A DNA stretch of 64,000 nucleotides from NCBI GenBank assembly GCA_030681645.1, contig JAUXRX010000025.1, positions 62,001 through 126,000 of the forward strand, given 5' to 3'. Shown here piece after piece: positions 23,592-34,899 of the stretch (position 1 is its first letter; each line of letters begins with the position of its first letter). Made by a program: the position numbers and the translations under genes. The stretch is from Archangium sp. (GTDB lineage Bacteria; Myxococcota; Myxococcia; Myxococcales; Myxococcaceae). The notes below the pieces were generated by a model. It was not told where the DNA came from. It worked only from the letters and a program-made list of their open reading frames with translations, and did not search any database.

Positions 23592-26117
23592 ATGAGCAAG
23601 AAGCCCGGTCGCCTGTGGAGTTGGACGAAACGTCTGCTGAAGCTGGCGATGCTCGGCCTCGTCCTCGCGCTCGCCGTCGGCTTCGGCAGCTGGGCCTGGT
23701 TCTCCCGCGACCTGCCCAGCGTCGAGGAGCTGCGCACCTGGCGGCCCCCGCAGGTCACCAAGGTGGCCTGCCGCGACGGCAGCGTGTGCGCCGAGTTCTA
23801 CCTGCAGCGCCGCACCTGGGTCGACGTCACCAGGCTGCCGAAGCACGTGCGTGAGAGCTTCCTCGCCGCCGAAGACGCCGACTTCTATTCGCACAACGGT
23901 CTCGACTACGCCGGCATCCTCCGCAGCGCGGTGAAGAACCTGAAGCCCGGCGGCATGAAGTCGGGCGCGTCCACCATCTCGCAGCAGGCCTGCCGCGCCC
24001 TGCTCCTCACCCAGGAACGCACGCTCTCCCGGAAGATCCGCGAGTGGATCCTCACCCCCCGCATGGAGCAGGCGCTGGGCAAGGACCAGGTCCTCAACCT
24101 CTACGTCAACACCATCTACTTCGGGCACAACCGCTACGGCATCGAGGAGGCGGCGCTCTTCTACTTCGGCAAGCACGCCGGCCAGCTCACCCTCGGCGAG
24201 GCGGCAGTGCTGGCGGGTACGGTGCAGCTCCCGCACCGCATCAACCCCGTCACCAACATCGTCAAGGCCAAGCGCCGCCAGCGGTACGTGCTGGGCCAGC
24301 TCGCCCGCCACGGCTTCGTGCCTCAGGCCACCATCGACGCGGAGCTCGAGAAGCCGATCGTCCTCGGCCCCCGGCCGCCTGCCCAGGTCGGCGCCTCCTA
24401 CGCCGAGGAGGTGCGCAAGCAGCTCGTCGCCCGCTACGGAGAGAAGATGGTGCTCGAGGGCGGCCTGCGCGTGCAGATCGCCATGGAACCCGCGCTGCAG
24501 GCCGCCGCCGAGGCCTCCGTGCGCGCGGGCCTCGAGGCGGTCGATCGCCGGCTCGGCTACCGCGGGCCCGTCGGCCAGGTCGAGAGCGTGCGCTTCGCCG
24601 CGCTCCGTCCCTTCCTCGAGAAGCGCCTCACCGAAGCCGGCAAGCGCCGCCCCGACGAGCGCTTCGTCGCCGATCTCACCGTGCTCAAGGACTTGAAGCC
24701 CCCCGAGCACGAAGAAGGCGCCGACCCGCTGGCTGATCCCGAAGAGAACCTCGAGGTCGACGAGCCCGTCGTCACCGAAGACGAGAAGCTCGCCCGCGCC
24801 ATCGGCGTGAAGACGCTCGCCGACGGGGTGGAGACGGTCGGCATCGTCACCACCCTCGACGACGTGAAGGGCACAGCGCAGATCGACCTGATCGGCGCCA
24901 CCGCGCAGCTCGACTTCGCCAACACGAAGTGGGCGCGGCGCCGCGACGGCGGGAAGGTGTCCGCCAGCCCCACCCGGCTGTCCGAGGTGCTCGAGCCGGG
25001 AGAGCTGGTGCGCGTGCGCCTCGGCGCCGCCCTGCCCGCTTCCCAGCTCATCTCCGCCACGCTCGCGCAGGTGCCCGTGGTGCAGGGCGGGCTGGTGGCC
25101 ATCGACCCGAAGGACCGCTCGGTGGTCGCGCTCGTCGGCGGCTACGACTTCACCACCTCGGCCTTCAACCGCGCGACGCAGGCGAAGCGGCAGCCCGGCT
25201 CGTCGTTCAAGCCGTTCCTCTACGCCACCGCGATCGAGTCGACGCGCTTCACCCCCACCTCGATCATCAACGACGCGCCCGAGGCGATCCGCGATCCCTA
25301 CACGGGGAAGATGTGGAAGCCCCAGAACTACGAGAAGGGTGGCTTCGAGGGGCCCATCACCCTGCGCACCGCGCTCACCAAGTCGAAGAACACCGTCTCG
25401 GTGCGCCTCATCGAAGCGCTCGGCCCCGAGGCGGTGATCGCGTTCGCCACGAAGGCGGGCATCAAGGCCACCCTCCCGCAGAACCTCACCCTCGCGCTGG
25501 GCACGGGCGAAGTGACGATGCTCGAGATCGCCAACGCGTACACCACCCTGCAGACCAACGGCATGCTCGCCGAGCCGGTGATGCTGGTGCGGGTGGCCGA
25601 CGGCACGGGCAAGGTGCTCGAGGAACGCCACGCCGCGCCCGAGCAGGTGCTCAACCCCGCCGTCGCCTTCCTCGCCACCTCGCTCATGCGCAGCGTCGTC
25701 GAGGAAGGCACCGCGGTGGCCGTGCTCGAGCTCAACCGCCCCGCCGCGGGCAAGACCGGCACCGCGCAGGAGTTCCGCGACGCCTGGTTCAGCGGGTACA
25801 CGGCCGACTACGTGGCGTCGGCGTGGGTGGGCTTCGATGATCACGAGCCCATCGGCCCGGGTGAGACCGGCGGCCGGGCCGCGCTGCCGGTGTGGCTGGG
25901 GTTCATGCGCGCCGCGCACCAGGGCCTCCCGCCGCGCGAGTTCCCCGTGCCCGAGGGCGTCCGCCAGGTGCGCATCGATCCACGCACCGGGAAGCTCGCG
26001 GGCGGCTCGGTGCCGGGCCGCAACGAGTGGTTCCTCGAGGGCACCGAGCCCACCGAAGAGACCCGCGCCGTCGACCCCAACGACTTCCTGCTCCACGATC
26101 AGAAGGGCGGCCCGTGA
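23592..26117 (+). CDS. Class A penicillin-binding protein (PBP1A-like), 841 aa
   Basis: Bifunctional peptidoglycan synthase with a cytoplasmic lead and one transmembrane helix (LLKLAMLGLVLALAVGFGSW, about 15-34). The glycosyltransferase domain shows catalytic Glu94 in AAEDADFYSHNGLDYAGILR, GASTISQQ at 125-132 and NLYVNTIYFGHNRYGIEEAA. The transpeptidase domain has SxxK at Ser537 (GSSFKPFLYATAIES), SKN at Ser598 and KTGT at 721-724. It has a long charged insert (about 370-400, HEEGADPLADPEENLEVDEP). Start: ATG at 23592, supported by a TACAGT hexamer 12 nt upstream; an in-frame ATG at 23478 is possible. A run of three co-directional genes follows. Confidence 0.95.
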   Translation: MSKKPGRLWSWTKRLLKLAMLGLVLALAVGFGSWAWFSRDLPSVEELRTWRPPQVTKVACRDGSVCAEFYLQRRTWVDVTRLPKHVRESFLAAEDADFYSHNGLDYAGILRSAVKNLKPGGMKSGASTISQQACRALLLTQERTLSRKIREWILTPRMEQALGKDQVLNLYVNTIYFGHNRYGIEEAALFYFGKHAGQLTLGEAAVLAGTVQLPHRINPVTNIVKAKRRQRYVLGQLARHGFVPQATIDAELEKPIVLGPRPPAQVGASYAEEVRKQLVARYGEKMVLEGGLRVQIAMEPALQAAAEASVRAGLEAVDRRLGYRGPVGQVESVRFAALRPFLEKRLTEAGKRRPDERFVADLTVLKDLKPPEHEEGADPLADPEENLEVDEPVVTEDEKLARAIGVKTLADGVETVGIVTTLDDVKGTAQIDLIGATAQLDFANTKWARRRDGGKVSASPTRLSEVLEPGELVRVRLGAALPASQLISATLAQVPVVQGGLVAIDPKDRSVVALVGGYDFTTSAFNRATQAKRQPGSSFKPFLYATAIESTRFTPTSIINDAPEAIRDPYTGKMWKPQNYEKGGFEGPITLRTALTKSKNTVSVRLIEALGPEAVIAFATKAGIKATLPQNLTLALGTGEVTMLEIANAYTTLQTNGMLAEPVMLVRVADGTGKVLEERHAAPEQVLNPAVAFLATSLMRSVVEEGTAVAVLELNRPAAGKTGTAQEFRDAWFSGYTADYVASAWVGFDDHEPIGPGETGGRAALPVWLGFMRAAHQGLPPREFPVPEGVRQVRIDPRTGKLAGGSVPGRNEWFLEGTEPTEETRAVDPNDFLLHDQKGGP

Positions 26118-26135
26118 TGACCGCTCGAACGGACC

Positions 26136-26175
26136 TGTCTCCCTCTCCCCGCGGGGGAGAGGGTCGGGGCGAGGG
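26136..26175. repeat. REP-B repeat between the PBP gene and the FG-GAP gene
   Basis: It contains a perfect 10-bp inverted repeat: CCCTCTCCCC (26141-26150) and GGGGAGAGGG (26154-26163) with a 3-nt loop. The orientation is opposite to that of the copies at 7192 and 23405. Confidence 0.8.
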
Positions 26176-26181
26176 CGAACC

Positions 26182-27477
26182 GTGACTGCCCTCCTGGCGG
26201 TGCTCCTCGCTGCTGCACCCGCACCGGGGCAGGCGTCCGCCCTCGAGCGCCTCGCGCAAGACGTCTCCCGCTCGGTCGCCGAGGCCGGCTTCGAGGGCCC
26301 CATCGGCGTCTACGTCGAGGGCAGCCCCGCGCCTGCCAGCCGCGCGGTGGGCTCGCTGGTGATGGCCTCGCTCTCGACCCGCCGCCTCGCGCCCGTGCCC
26401 GTCACCGCCCGCGACGCCACCGAGGCCGAGCGGCTGGCGCGCGAGCAGGGCCTGCGCTCGCTGGTGCGCCTCACCGTCTCGCTCGAGCCCCCGAAGCTGG
26501 TGGTGCGCGGCGACGCGCTGAGCACCTGGGTGAACTTCTGGTCGGGCGCCACGCCCACCCGCACCGGGCCGGCCGCCGCGGTGGTGAGCGTGGTCGACGC
26601 CGATCTCGAGGCGCTCACGCTCGCAGGCGCGCCCGCACCGGCGTCCACCCGGCCCCTCGAGCTGAGCCTGGGCGTGCTGGCGAAGCTGACGGCGCTGCCG
26701 GCCGCGCTCGCCATCGCCGATCTCGACGGCGATCACCGCGCCGAGGTGATCGCCCTGGTGGGCGACGGCGTCCTCACCTGGAGCTCGGACGGAAGACAGC
26801 GCGGCCGGGCAGAGCTGAGCGCGCCCCTCTCCACCCGCCCCACCCGCGAGCCGTTCGGCCTGCTGGCGATCACCAACGGCAAGCTGCTCGCGTGGTCTTC
26901 ACGGCGGGAACGCGCCGAGACCTTCGTCTGGAAGGGCGACGCGTGGCGCTCCAGCGGCCTGGGCGAGGGTCCCTCGCTCGGTCCCGTCGTCTTCACGCCG
27001 CGCCCGGGCTTCACCAGCTTCGCCAGGGAGCTGACCTGGGCCGGCAAGACCGTCGCCCTGCCCGAGCCGATTCAGCAGTTCGCGTTGTTCGGCGCGATGG
27101 CGCTGGGGGTTTCACCGACGGGCACCGCGGCCATCGCTCGCGGCCAGGCGCCCTCGAGCCAGCTCAGCGGCGTGGGCGCTGGCAGCACGCTGGCCGATCT
27201 CGATGGTGATGGTTCGCCCGAGGTGATCGCCACTTCGTCCCGCTCGACTGGCGAGGTCGACGAGGTGCGCGTGCTGGCGCTGGGCGCTTTCGAGTCGGCG
27301 CAGGCGCGCGGCGGGCACCTCAATGAGGCGGCGGTGGCGTGGCAGAAGAAGATCGACGGGCGCGCCATCGTCGCGGCGAGCGGCGATCTCGATGGCGATG
27401 GGGTCGATGAGGTCGTGCTCGGAACGTGGTCGGGTGATGGCACCGGCGAATTGCTCGTGCTTCGGAGGACTCCATGA
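26182..27477 (+). CDS. Exported FG-GAP (VCBS-like) repeat protein, 431 aa
   Basis: After a signal peptide (TALLAVLLAAAPAPGQASA) residues about 25-160 form a domain that resembles a sugar- or DUF-type alpha/beta region (IGVYVEGSPAPASRAVGSLV). Three calcium-binding FG-GAP-like motifs follow: IADLDGDHRAEVIALV (about 179), LADLDGDGSPEVIATS (about 343) and SGDLDGDGVDEVVLGT (about 400). Such repeats form beta-propellers on surface proteins. The start is a GTG at 26182, just after the REP-B element that separates it from the PBP gene. Its stop overlaps the ATG of the next gene (ATGA), so translation is coupled. Confidence 0.82.
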   Translation: MTALLAVLLAAAPAPGQASALERLAQDVSRSVAEAGFEGPIGVYVEGSPAPASRAVGSLVMASLSTRRLAPVPVTARDATEAERLAREQGLRSLVRLTVSLEPPKLVVRGDALSTWVNFWSGATPTRTGPAAAVVSVVDADLEALTLAGAPAPASTRPLELSLGVLAKLTALPAALAIADLDGDHRAEVIALVGDGVLTWSSDGRQRGRAELSAPLSTRPTREPFGLLAITNGKLLAWSSRRERAETFVWKGDAWRSSGLGEGPSLGPVVFTPRPGFTSFARELTWAGKTVALPEPIQQFALFGAMALGVSPTGTAAIARGQAPSSQLSGVGAGSTLADLDGDGSPEVIATSSRSTGEVDEVRVLALGAFESAQARGGHLNEAAVAWQKKIDGRAIVAASGDLDGDGVDEVVLGTWSGDGTGELLVLRRTP

Positions 27478-28850
27478 ACGACCGTTCTCCCTTTCCCTGC
27501 GAAGCGGGGAACGTCGAACTCCCGCCTCGAGGGAAAGGAGGGCGGAGTGAGGGGCCCACCGGGTACACCACGCGCCCCTCACCCGGCCTTCGGCCGACCT
27601 CTCCCCGCTGGCGCAGGGAGAGGCTTCTCGTCGTCCTCTTCGCCACCGGCGCCTTCGCCGGCAGCCGCGCGCAACCCGGGGGCACGCTGCAGGTCGCCCT
27701 GGTCTCTCCTTCCGCCGCCGTCGATCCGCTCAGCGCTGACTCACCGGTCGACGCGCTGCGCTTGCTGCTCACCCATCAGCCGATCTGCCGCGGGGTCGAG
27801 TTCAGCCGCCCCTCGGCCACCGTGCTGCGGCTCACCACGCCCGCCTCGATCGATCCGAAGCTCGTCGCCGAGGCGCTCCAGCGCGTCGCCACCACCAGCA
27901 CGCCCGCGCGCGGCCTGCTCACGCCGGTCTCCACCTGGACGATCAACGGCCGCAGCATCGATCTGCAGCTCAAGGGCCCCGCCCCCGATCTCGAGCGCAT
28001 GCTCTGCCACCCCGCCTTCGCCATCCCCATCGGCGCCTTCCGCGCGAAGGGCACCCGCCTCGAGGCCTTCGACGAACAGCCCGCCGGCCGCCCGCACCTC
28101 GACGCGGTGGTCCTCCAGGCCGCCGACGCCCGCACCGCCGAGCGCCTCTTCGCCCAGCGCCGCGTACAGTTGGTGATCGGCGCCGCGTCGTCCGACGACG
28201 TGGTGCAGCTCTTCGCCACCGCCGTGGTGCTCGGCCCCGGCCTGGGCGCGCTCAAGGCCGCGGTGGAGAGCACCACCGACCGCGCCGATCTGGCGCGCTT
28301 CTTCGTCGCCGGCCCCGCGGGCCCCCTGCCCGGCCTGCTGCCGCCCAGCCTCGCGCCACAACCGGCCGTCACCGCCTCGGCCCGGCCCGCGCCGCTCAAC
28401 CCCGCCCGCGAGCTCTCGCTGCTCTTCGACGAAGAGGCCGCGCACGAAAAGAGCATCGCCCAGCGGCTCCAGGTGAAGCTGCAGCCGCTCGGCTACCGGC
28501 TCGCCCTCAAGCCCACGCCCCGCGCCGCCCTCCGCGCCCGCGCGCCCGGCGAAGGGGAAGTCTTCCTGCAGAGCCTCGCGCTCCCGCCCACGCCCGCCGG
28601 CGCGCTGGTGCTCTGGCTCGAGCTCGCCGGCCAGCACGCCCGCATTCCCGCGGTGCTCCAGCAGCTCGCCGCCGCGCCCGACGTCGACGCGCGCGCCCGC
28701 GAGCTGGCGCTGCAGCTCGGGCCCGAGCTCCCCCTCATTCCCCTGGTGACGCGCGGCCTGGGAGTCGCGGCCGCCAAAGAAGTCCAGCACCTCACCCGCG
28801 ACGCGCTCGGGCTGCCCCGCATCGACGACGTCTTCTTCGCCACGGAGTAA
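27474..28850 (+). CDS. Exported protein resembling a family 5 solute-binding protein, 458 aa
   Basis: The start ATG overlaps the stop of the upstream FG-GAP gene. The first 50 residues are encoded by two REP-B-like repeats (RSPFPCEAGNVELPPRGKGG and PSPGLRPTSPRWRRE). Only then comes a signal-like hydrophobic core (RLLVVLFATGAFAGSRA), followed by PGGTLQVALVSPSAAVDPLS, the typical opening of peptide-binding proteins (SBP_bac_5). The body contains strands and helices consistent with such a fold (VSTWTINGRSIDLQLKGPAP) but has many substitutions, so the identity is tentative. It ends 8 bp before the histidine kinase gene. A later start without the repeat-coded part is possible but no good candidate is visible. 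Confidence 0.7.
   Translation: MNDRSPFPCEAGNVELPPRGKGGRSEGPTGYTTRPSPGLRPTSPRWRRERLLVVLFATGAFAGSRAQPGGTLQVALVSPSAAVDPLSADSPVDALRLLLTHQPICRGVEFSRPSATVLRLTTPASIDPKLVAEALQRVATTSTPARGLLTPVSTWTINGRSIDLQLKGPAPDLERMLCHPAFAIPIGAFRAKGTRLEAFDEQPAGRPHLDAVVLQAADARTAERLFAQRRVQLVIGAASSDDVVQLFATAVVLGPGLGALKAAVESTTDRADLARFFVAGPAGPLPGLLPPSLAPQPAVTASARPAPLNPARELSLLFDEEAAHEKSIAQRLQVKLQPLGYRLALKPTPRAALRARAPGEGEVFLQSLALPPTPAGALVLWLELAGQHARIPAVLQQLAAAPDVDARARELALQLGPELPLIPLVTRGLGVAAAKEVQHLTRDALGLPRIDDVFFATE
27486..27623. repeat. Two REP-B-like elements inside the 5' end of a gene
   Basis: One copy is inverted (27486-27555, TCTCCCTTTCCCTGCGAAGC...), the second is direct (27573-27623, CCCCTCACCCGGCCTTCGG and CTCCCCGCTGGCGCAGGGAG). 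Both are translated in the protein at 27474, giving an odd N-terminus. Confidence 0.7.
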
Positions 28851-28858
28851 CCCACAGA

Positions 28859-30517
28859 ATGCGCCTGCGCTGGACGCTCGCACTCGCCTTCGTCGCGCTC
28901 TCGGTGCTGCAGATCGCCGTGGTGGTGCCGCTCGCGCTGAGAAACCTCTCGTCCCTGCTCTCGGGTCAGCAGGAAGCACGCGTCGACCAGCTCATGGTGA
29001 CCGTCGACGCCGAGGCCCAGCGCCTCCAGGGCGAGGTGCGCCGCTCGATGGACGAGCTCGCCCTGAGCCAGGCGCTCGAAGACGTCGCCCGCGACGCCGC
29101 GCGGGTGCCCGCCCCTGCCCACGTCACCACCGCCGCCACCTCGCTCATGACCCCCCGCGGGCTCGACGTGCTGGCGCTGCTCGACGAGCAGGGGCGCACG
29201 CTCTCTTCCGGCCACCTGCCGGCGCGCCTGGGCGAACCCGACGACCCGCTCTTCACGGTGACGAAGCGCCCGGCCCGCGCCGTGGTCGCCACCCGCGTCG
29301 AGCTCAGCGGCAACGAGGGCCTCGTCACCGCGCCCGCGCTCGTGACCGCGCGCCCCATCGACTACGGCGAGCGCCGGGTGTGGGCCGTGGGCGGCGTGCT
29401 GCTGTCCGACGCGCGCGCCAAGGATCTCGCCCGCCTCACCGGCGCGCGCGTGGAGATCGTCTCGGACGGCGTGGTGCTCACCACCTCGGGCTCCGCCGCG
29501 CCCCCCACCCTCACCCGCACCCTCCCGGTGGGCGAAGTGGCGACGATTCGCCTCACCTTCTCGCAGGCCGACCTGGTGGCCACCCGCAGCGAGGTGCTGC
29601 GCGCGTTCCTCGGCTTCGCAGGCGTGGGGCTGCTGCTCTCGGTGATCCTCGGCTTCCTGGTGAGCCGCCGCATCACCCGGCCAGTCGAGGCGCTCACCGA
29701 CGCGGCCCAGAAGATCGCCGGCGGCACGCCCGGCGTCACCGTCGACGCCACCGCCGCCTCGGGCGAGCTCAAGGGCCTCATCGAGACGTTCAATCACATG
29801 ACCGGCGACCTCAAGGACGCCACCGACAAGCTGGTGGCCAGCGAGCGCGTCGCCGCCTGGCAGGAAGTGGCGCGCCGCCTCGCCCACGAGATCAAGAACC
29901 CGCTCACCCCCATTCGCATGTCGCTCGAGACGTTGCTCGCGGCCAGCCAGCGGGGGCCCCTCGACGATCGCTTCAAGGGCCTCTTCACCGAGAGCGCCCG
30001 CGCGGTGCTGGAGGAAGTCGATCGCCTCAAGCGCATCGTCGACGAGTTCAGCCAGTTCGCCCGCCTGCCCCGCCCCGAGCTGGCGCAGCTCGACCTCGCC
30101 GAGGTGGTGCAGGCCGTGATGGCGCTCTACGCCGACCACGACGGCATCGCCTACGACGTGGTGCTCGAGAAAGGGGCGCTGGTGTCCATCGATCGCGACC
30201 AGCTCACCCAGGTGCTGGTGAACCTGGTGAAGAACGGCGAGGAGGCCATGGCCGGCCGGAAAGGCGCCATCCACGTGCGGGTCAAGCGGGGCGCGGAGGT
30301 CCTGCTGGAGGTCGAAGACGAGGGCCCCGGCATCCCCGCCGAGCTGAAGGCCCGGCTGTTCGAGCCCTACGTCACCACCAAGCCCCAGGGCACGGGCCTG
30401 GGCCTCGCGATCGCCCTGCGCATCTGCCAGGAGCACGGCGGCCGGTTGGAGGTGTCAGACGGCACCGCGGGTGGGGCGCTCTTCAGGGTCTCGCTGCCAC
30501 CCTTGTCACCCCGTTAG
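28859..30517 (+). CDS. Sensor histidine kinase (HAMP, NtrY-like), 552 aa
   Basis: Two transmembrane helices (about 5-30 and 252-272) enclose a periplasmic sensor domain of some 220 residues. A HAMP segment follows (VSRRITRPVEALTDAAQKIA), then the dimerisation H-box RRLAHEIKNPLTPI with His343. The catalytic domain has N-box NLVKNGEEAM, G1 EDEGPGIP and G2 GTGLGLAI. The kinase thus looks fully active. No response regulator is adjacent; the nearest regulator is the sigma-54 activator at 30905-34615, which lacks a receiver domain. It is the last gene of the PBP run, 8 bp after its neighbour. Confidence 0.94.
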   Translation: MRLRWTLALAFVALSVLQIAVVVPLALRNLSSLLSGQQEARVDQLMVTVDAEAQRLQGEVRRSMDELALSQALEDVARDAARVPAPAHVTTAATSLMTPRGLDVLALLDEQGRTLSSGHLPARLGEPDDPLFTVTKRPARAVVATRVELSGNEGLVTAPALVTARPIDYGERRVWAVGGVLLSDARAKDLARLTGARVEIVSDGVVLTTSGSAAPPTLTRTLPVGEVATIRLTFSQADLVATRSEVLRAFLGFAGVGLLLSVILGFLVSRRITRPVEALTDAAQKIAGGTPGVTVDATAASGELKGLIETFNHMTGDLKDATDKLVASERVAAWQEVARRLAHEIKNPLTPIRMSLETLLAASQRGPLDDRFKGLFTESARAVLEEVDRLKRIVDEFSQFARLPRPELAQLDLAEVVQAVMALYADHDGIAYDVVLEKGALVSIDRDQLTQVLVNLVKNGEEAMAGRKGAIHVRVKRGAEVLLEVEDEGPGIPAELKARLFEPYVTTKPQGTGLGLAIALRICQEHGGRLEVSDGTAGGALFRVSLPPLSPR

Positions 30518-30528
30518 GGGCTTGGCGC

Positions 30529-30861
30529 TCAGCGGATGGTCGGCCGGGGAGACGGACCCATCATGGGGTCGCCGGAGGGATCGACCATCGGGGGAGGCGG
30601 CTGGGCAGGGCGTCCCTCGAAGACGGGGATCGGGTCCTGGGGCAGCGCTACCGTGGAGGGGTCGCGCACGGGCGAAGGCGCCGTGGTCTCGGGGGTTTGC
30701 GGCCCGGCGGCGCTGGGCAGCTCAGGCCCCACTGCGGGACCCGTCTCCAGCGCCTGCCCGTTCGAGTCGATCAACGTCTGCCCGTCGTACGACTCGTCGG
30801 CTCCGACACCGCACCCTGTGACGAAGAGCATTGCCAGAATTGCGACAGCGAACCGCTTCAT
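30529..30861 (-). CDS. Small Pro-rich lipoprotein, 110 aa
   Basis: MKRFAVAILAMLFVTGC is a lipoprotein signal with Cys17. The remaining 90 residues are disordered and Pro-rich (QPPPPMVDPSGDPMMGPSPR) with no domain. An in-frame ATG at 30873 (MVGHMKRF) would add four residues. It lies 43 bp downstream of the sigma-54 activator gene on the same strand and converges with the kinase gene. Its function is unknown. Confidence 0.7.
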   Translation of the reverse strand: MKRFAVAILAMLFVTGCGVGADESYDGQTLIDSNGQALETGPAVGPELPSAAGPQTPETTAPSPVRDPSTVALPQDPIPVFEGRPAQPPPPMVDPSGDPMMGPSPRPTIR

Positions 30862-30904
30862 GTGACCGACCATGTGCAACCCCGATGCCGCGCGGAGGCT
30901 CATT

Positions 30905-34615
<3,711 letters not shown>

Positions 34616-34711
34616 TTCCCGGCTCCTGGCGAGGCGACAGCATCGTCGACCTCAGCACTGCGTAGAACCCCGGCCCCGCCCACCACGCCCCATGACAGCG
34701 CAGGCGCCTTG

Positions 34712-34727
34712 AGCAACGCGTGTGCCA
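34712..34727 (-). promoter_or_regulatory. Sigma-54 (-24/-12) promoter of the activator gene
   Basis: On the minus strand the sequence is TGGCACACGCGTTGCT, a full match to the consensus TGGCAC-R-N4-TTGC-W. Transcription should begin near 34700, about 85 nt before the ATG at 34615. The rest of the 34616-34899 gap contains the dyad at 34839-34859 and no gene. Confidence 0.8.
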
Positions 34728-34838
34728 CCTCGGCAGGGGCTGGGAGGCACTCCGAAGGGGTTGGGATCAGAGCGATTTCGAGTCGCTGACACGACACAGC
34801 GGGGCGCTGGTGACAGGGCCGCCGCGAATCGTCAGAGG

Positions 34839-34859
34839 GGTGACCTGAATCAGGTCACC
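34839..34859. promoter_or_regulatory. 21-bp perfect dyad, candidate activator-binding site
   Basis: Arms GGTGACCTGA and TCAGGTCACC surround one base. It lies about 112 bp upstream of the -24 element, the usual position of an enhancer site for a sigma-54 activator. No T-tract follows on either strand, so it is unlikely to be the terminator of the gene ending at 34900. Confidence 0.6.
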
Positions 34860-34899
34860 TCAGGAATTGAGAATGCTTCCAGAGACCGCGGGGTGACGG

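Noticed and set aside
23409..26303. Long minus-strand frame over the class A PBP gene
   Set aside because: Antisense shadow; Arg/Gly/His-rich with no motifs, whereas the plus strand has the complete PBP signatures.
34839..34859. Dyad as terminator of the gene ending at 34900
   Set aside because: No T-tract follows on the minus strand, and the distance to the sigma-54 promoter fits an enhancer site better.
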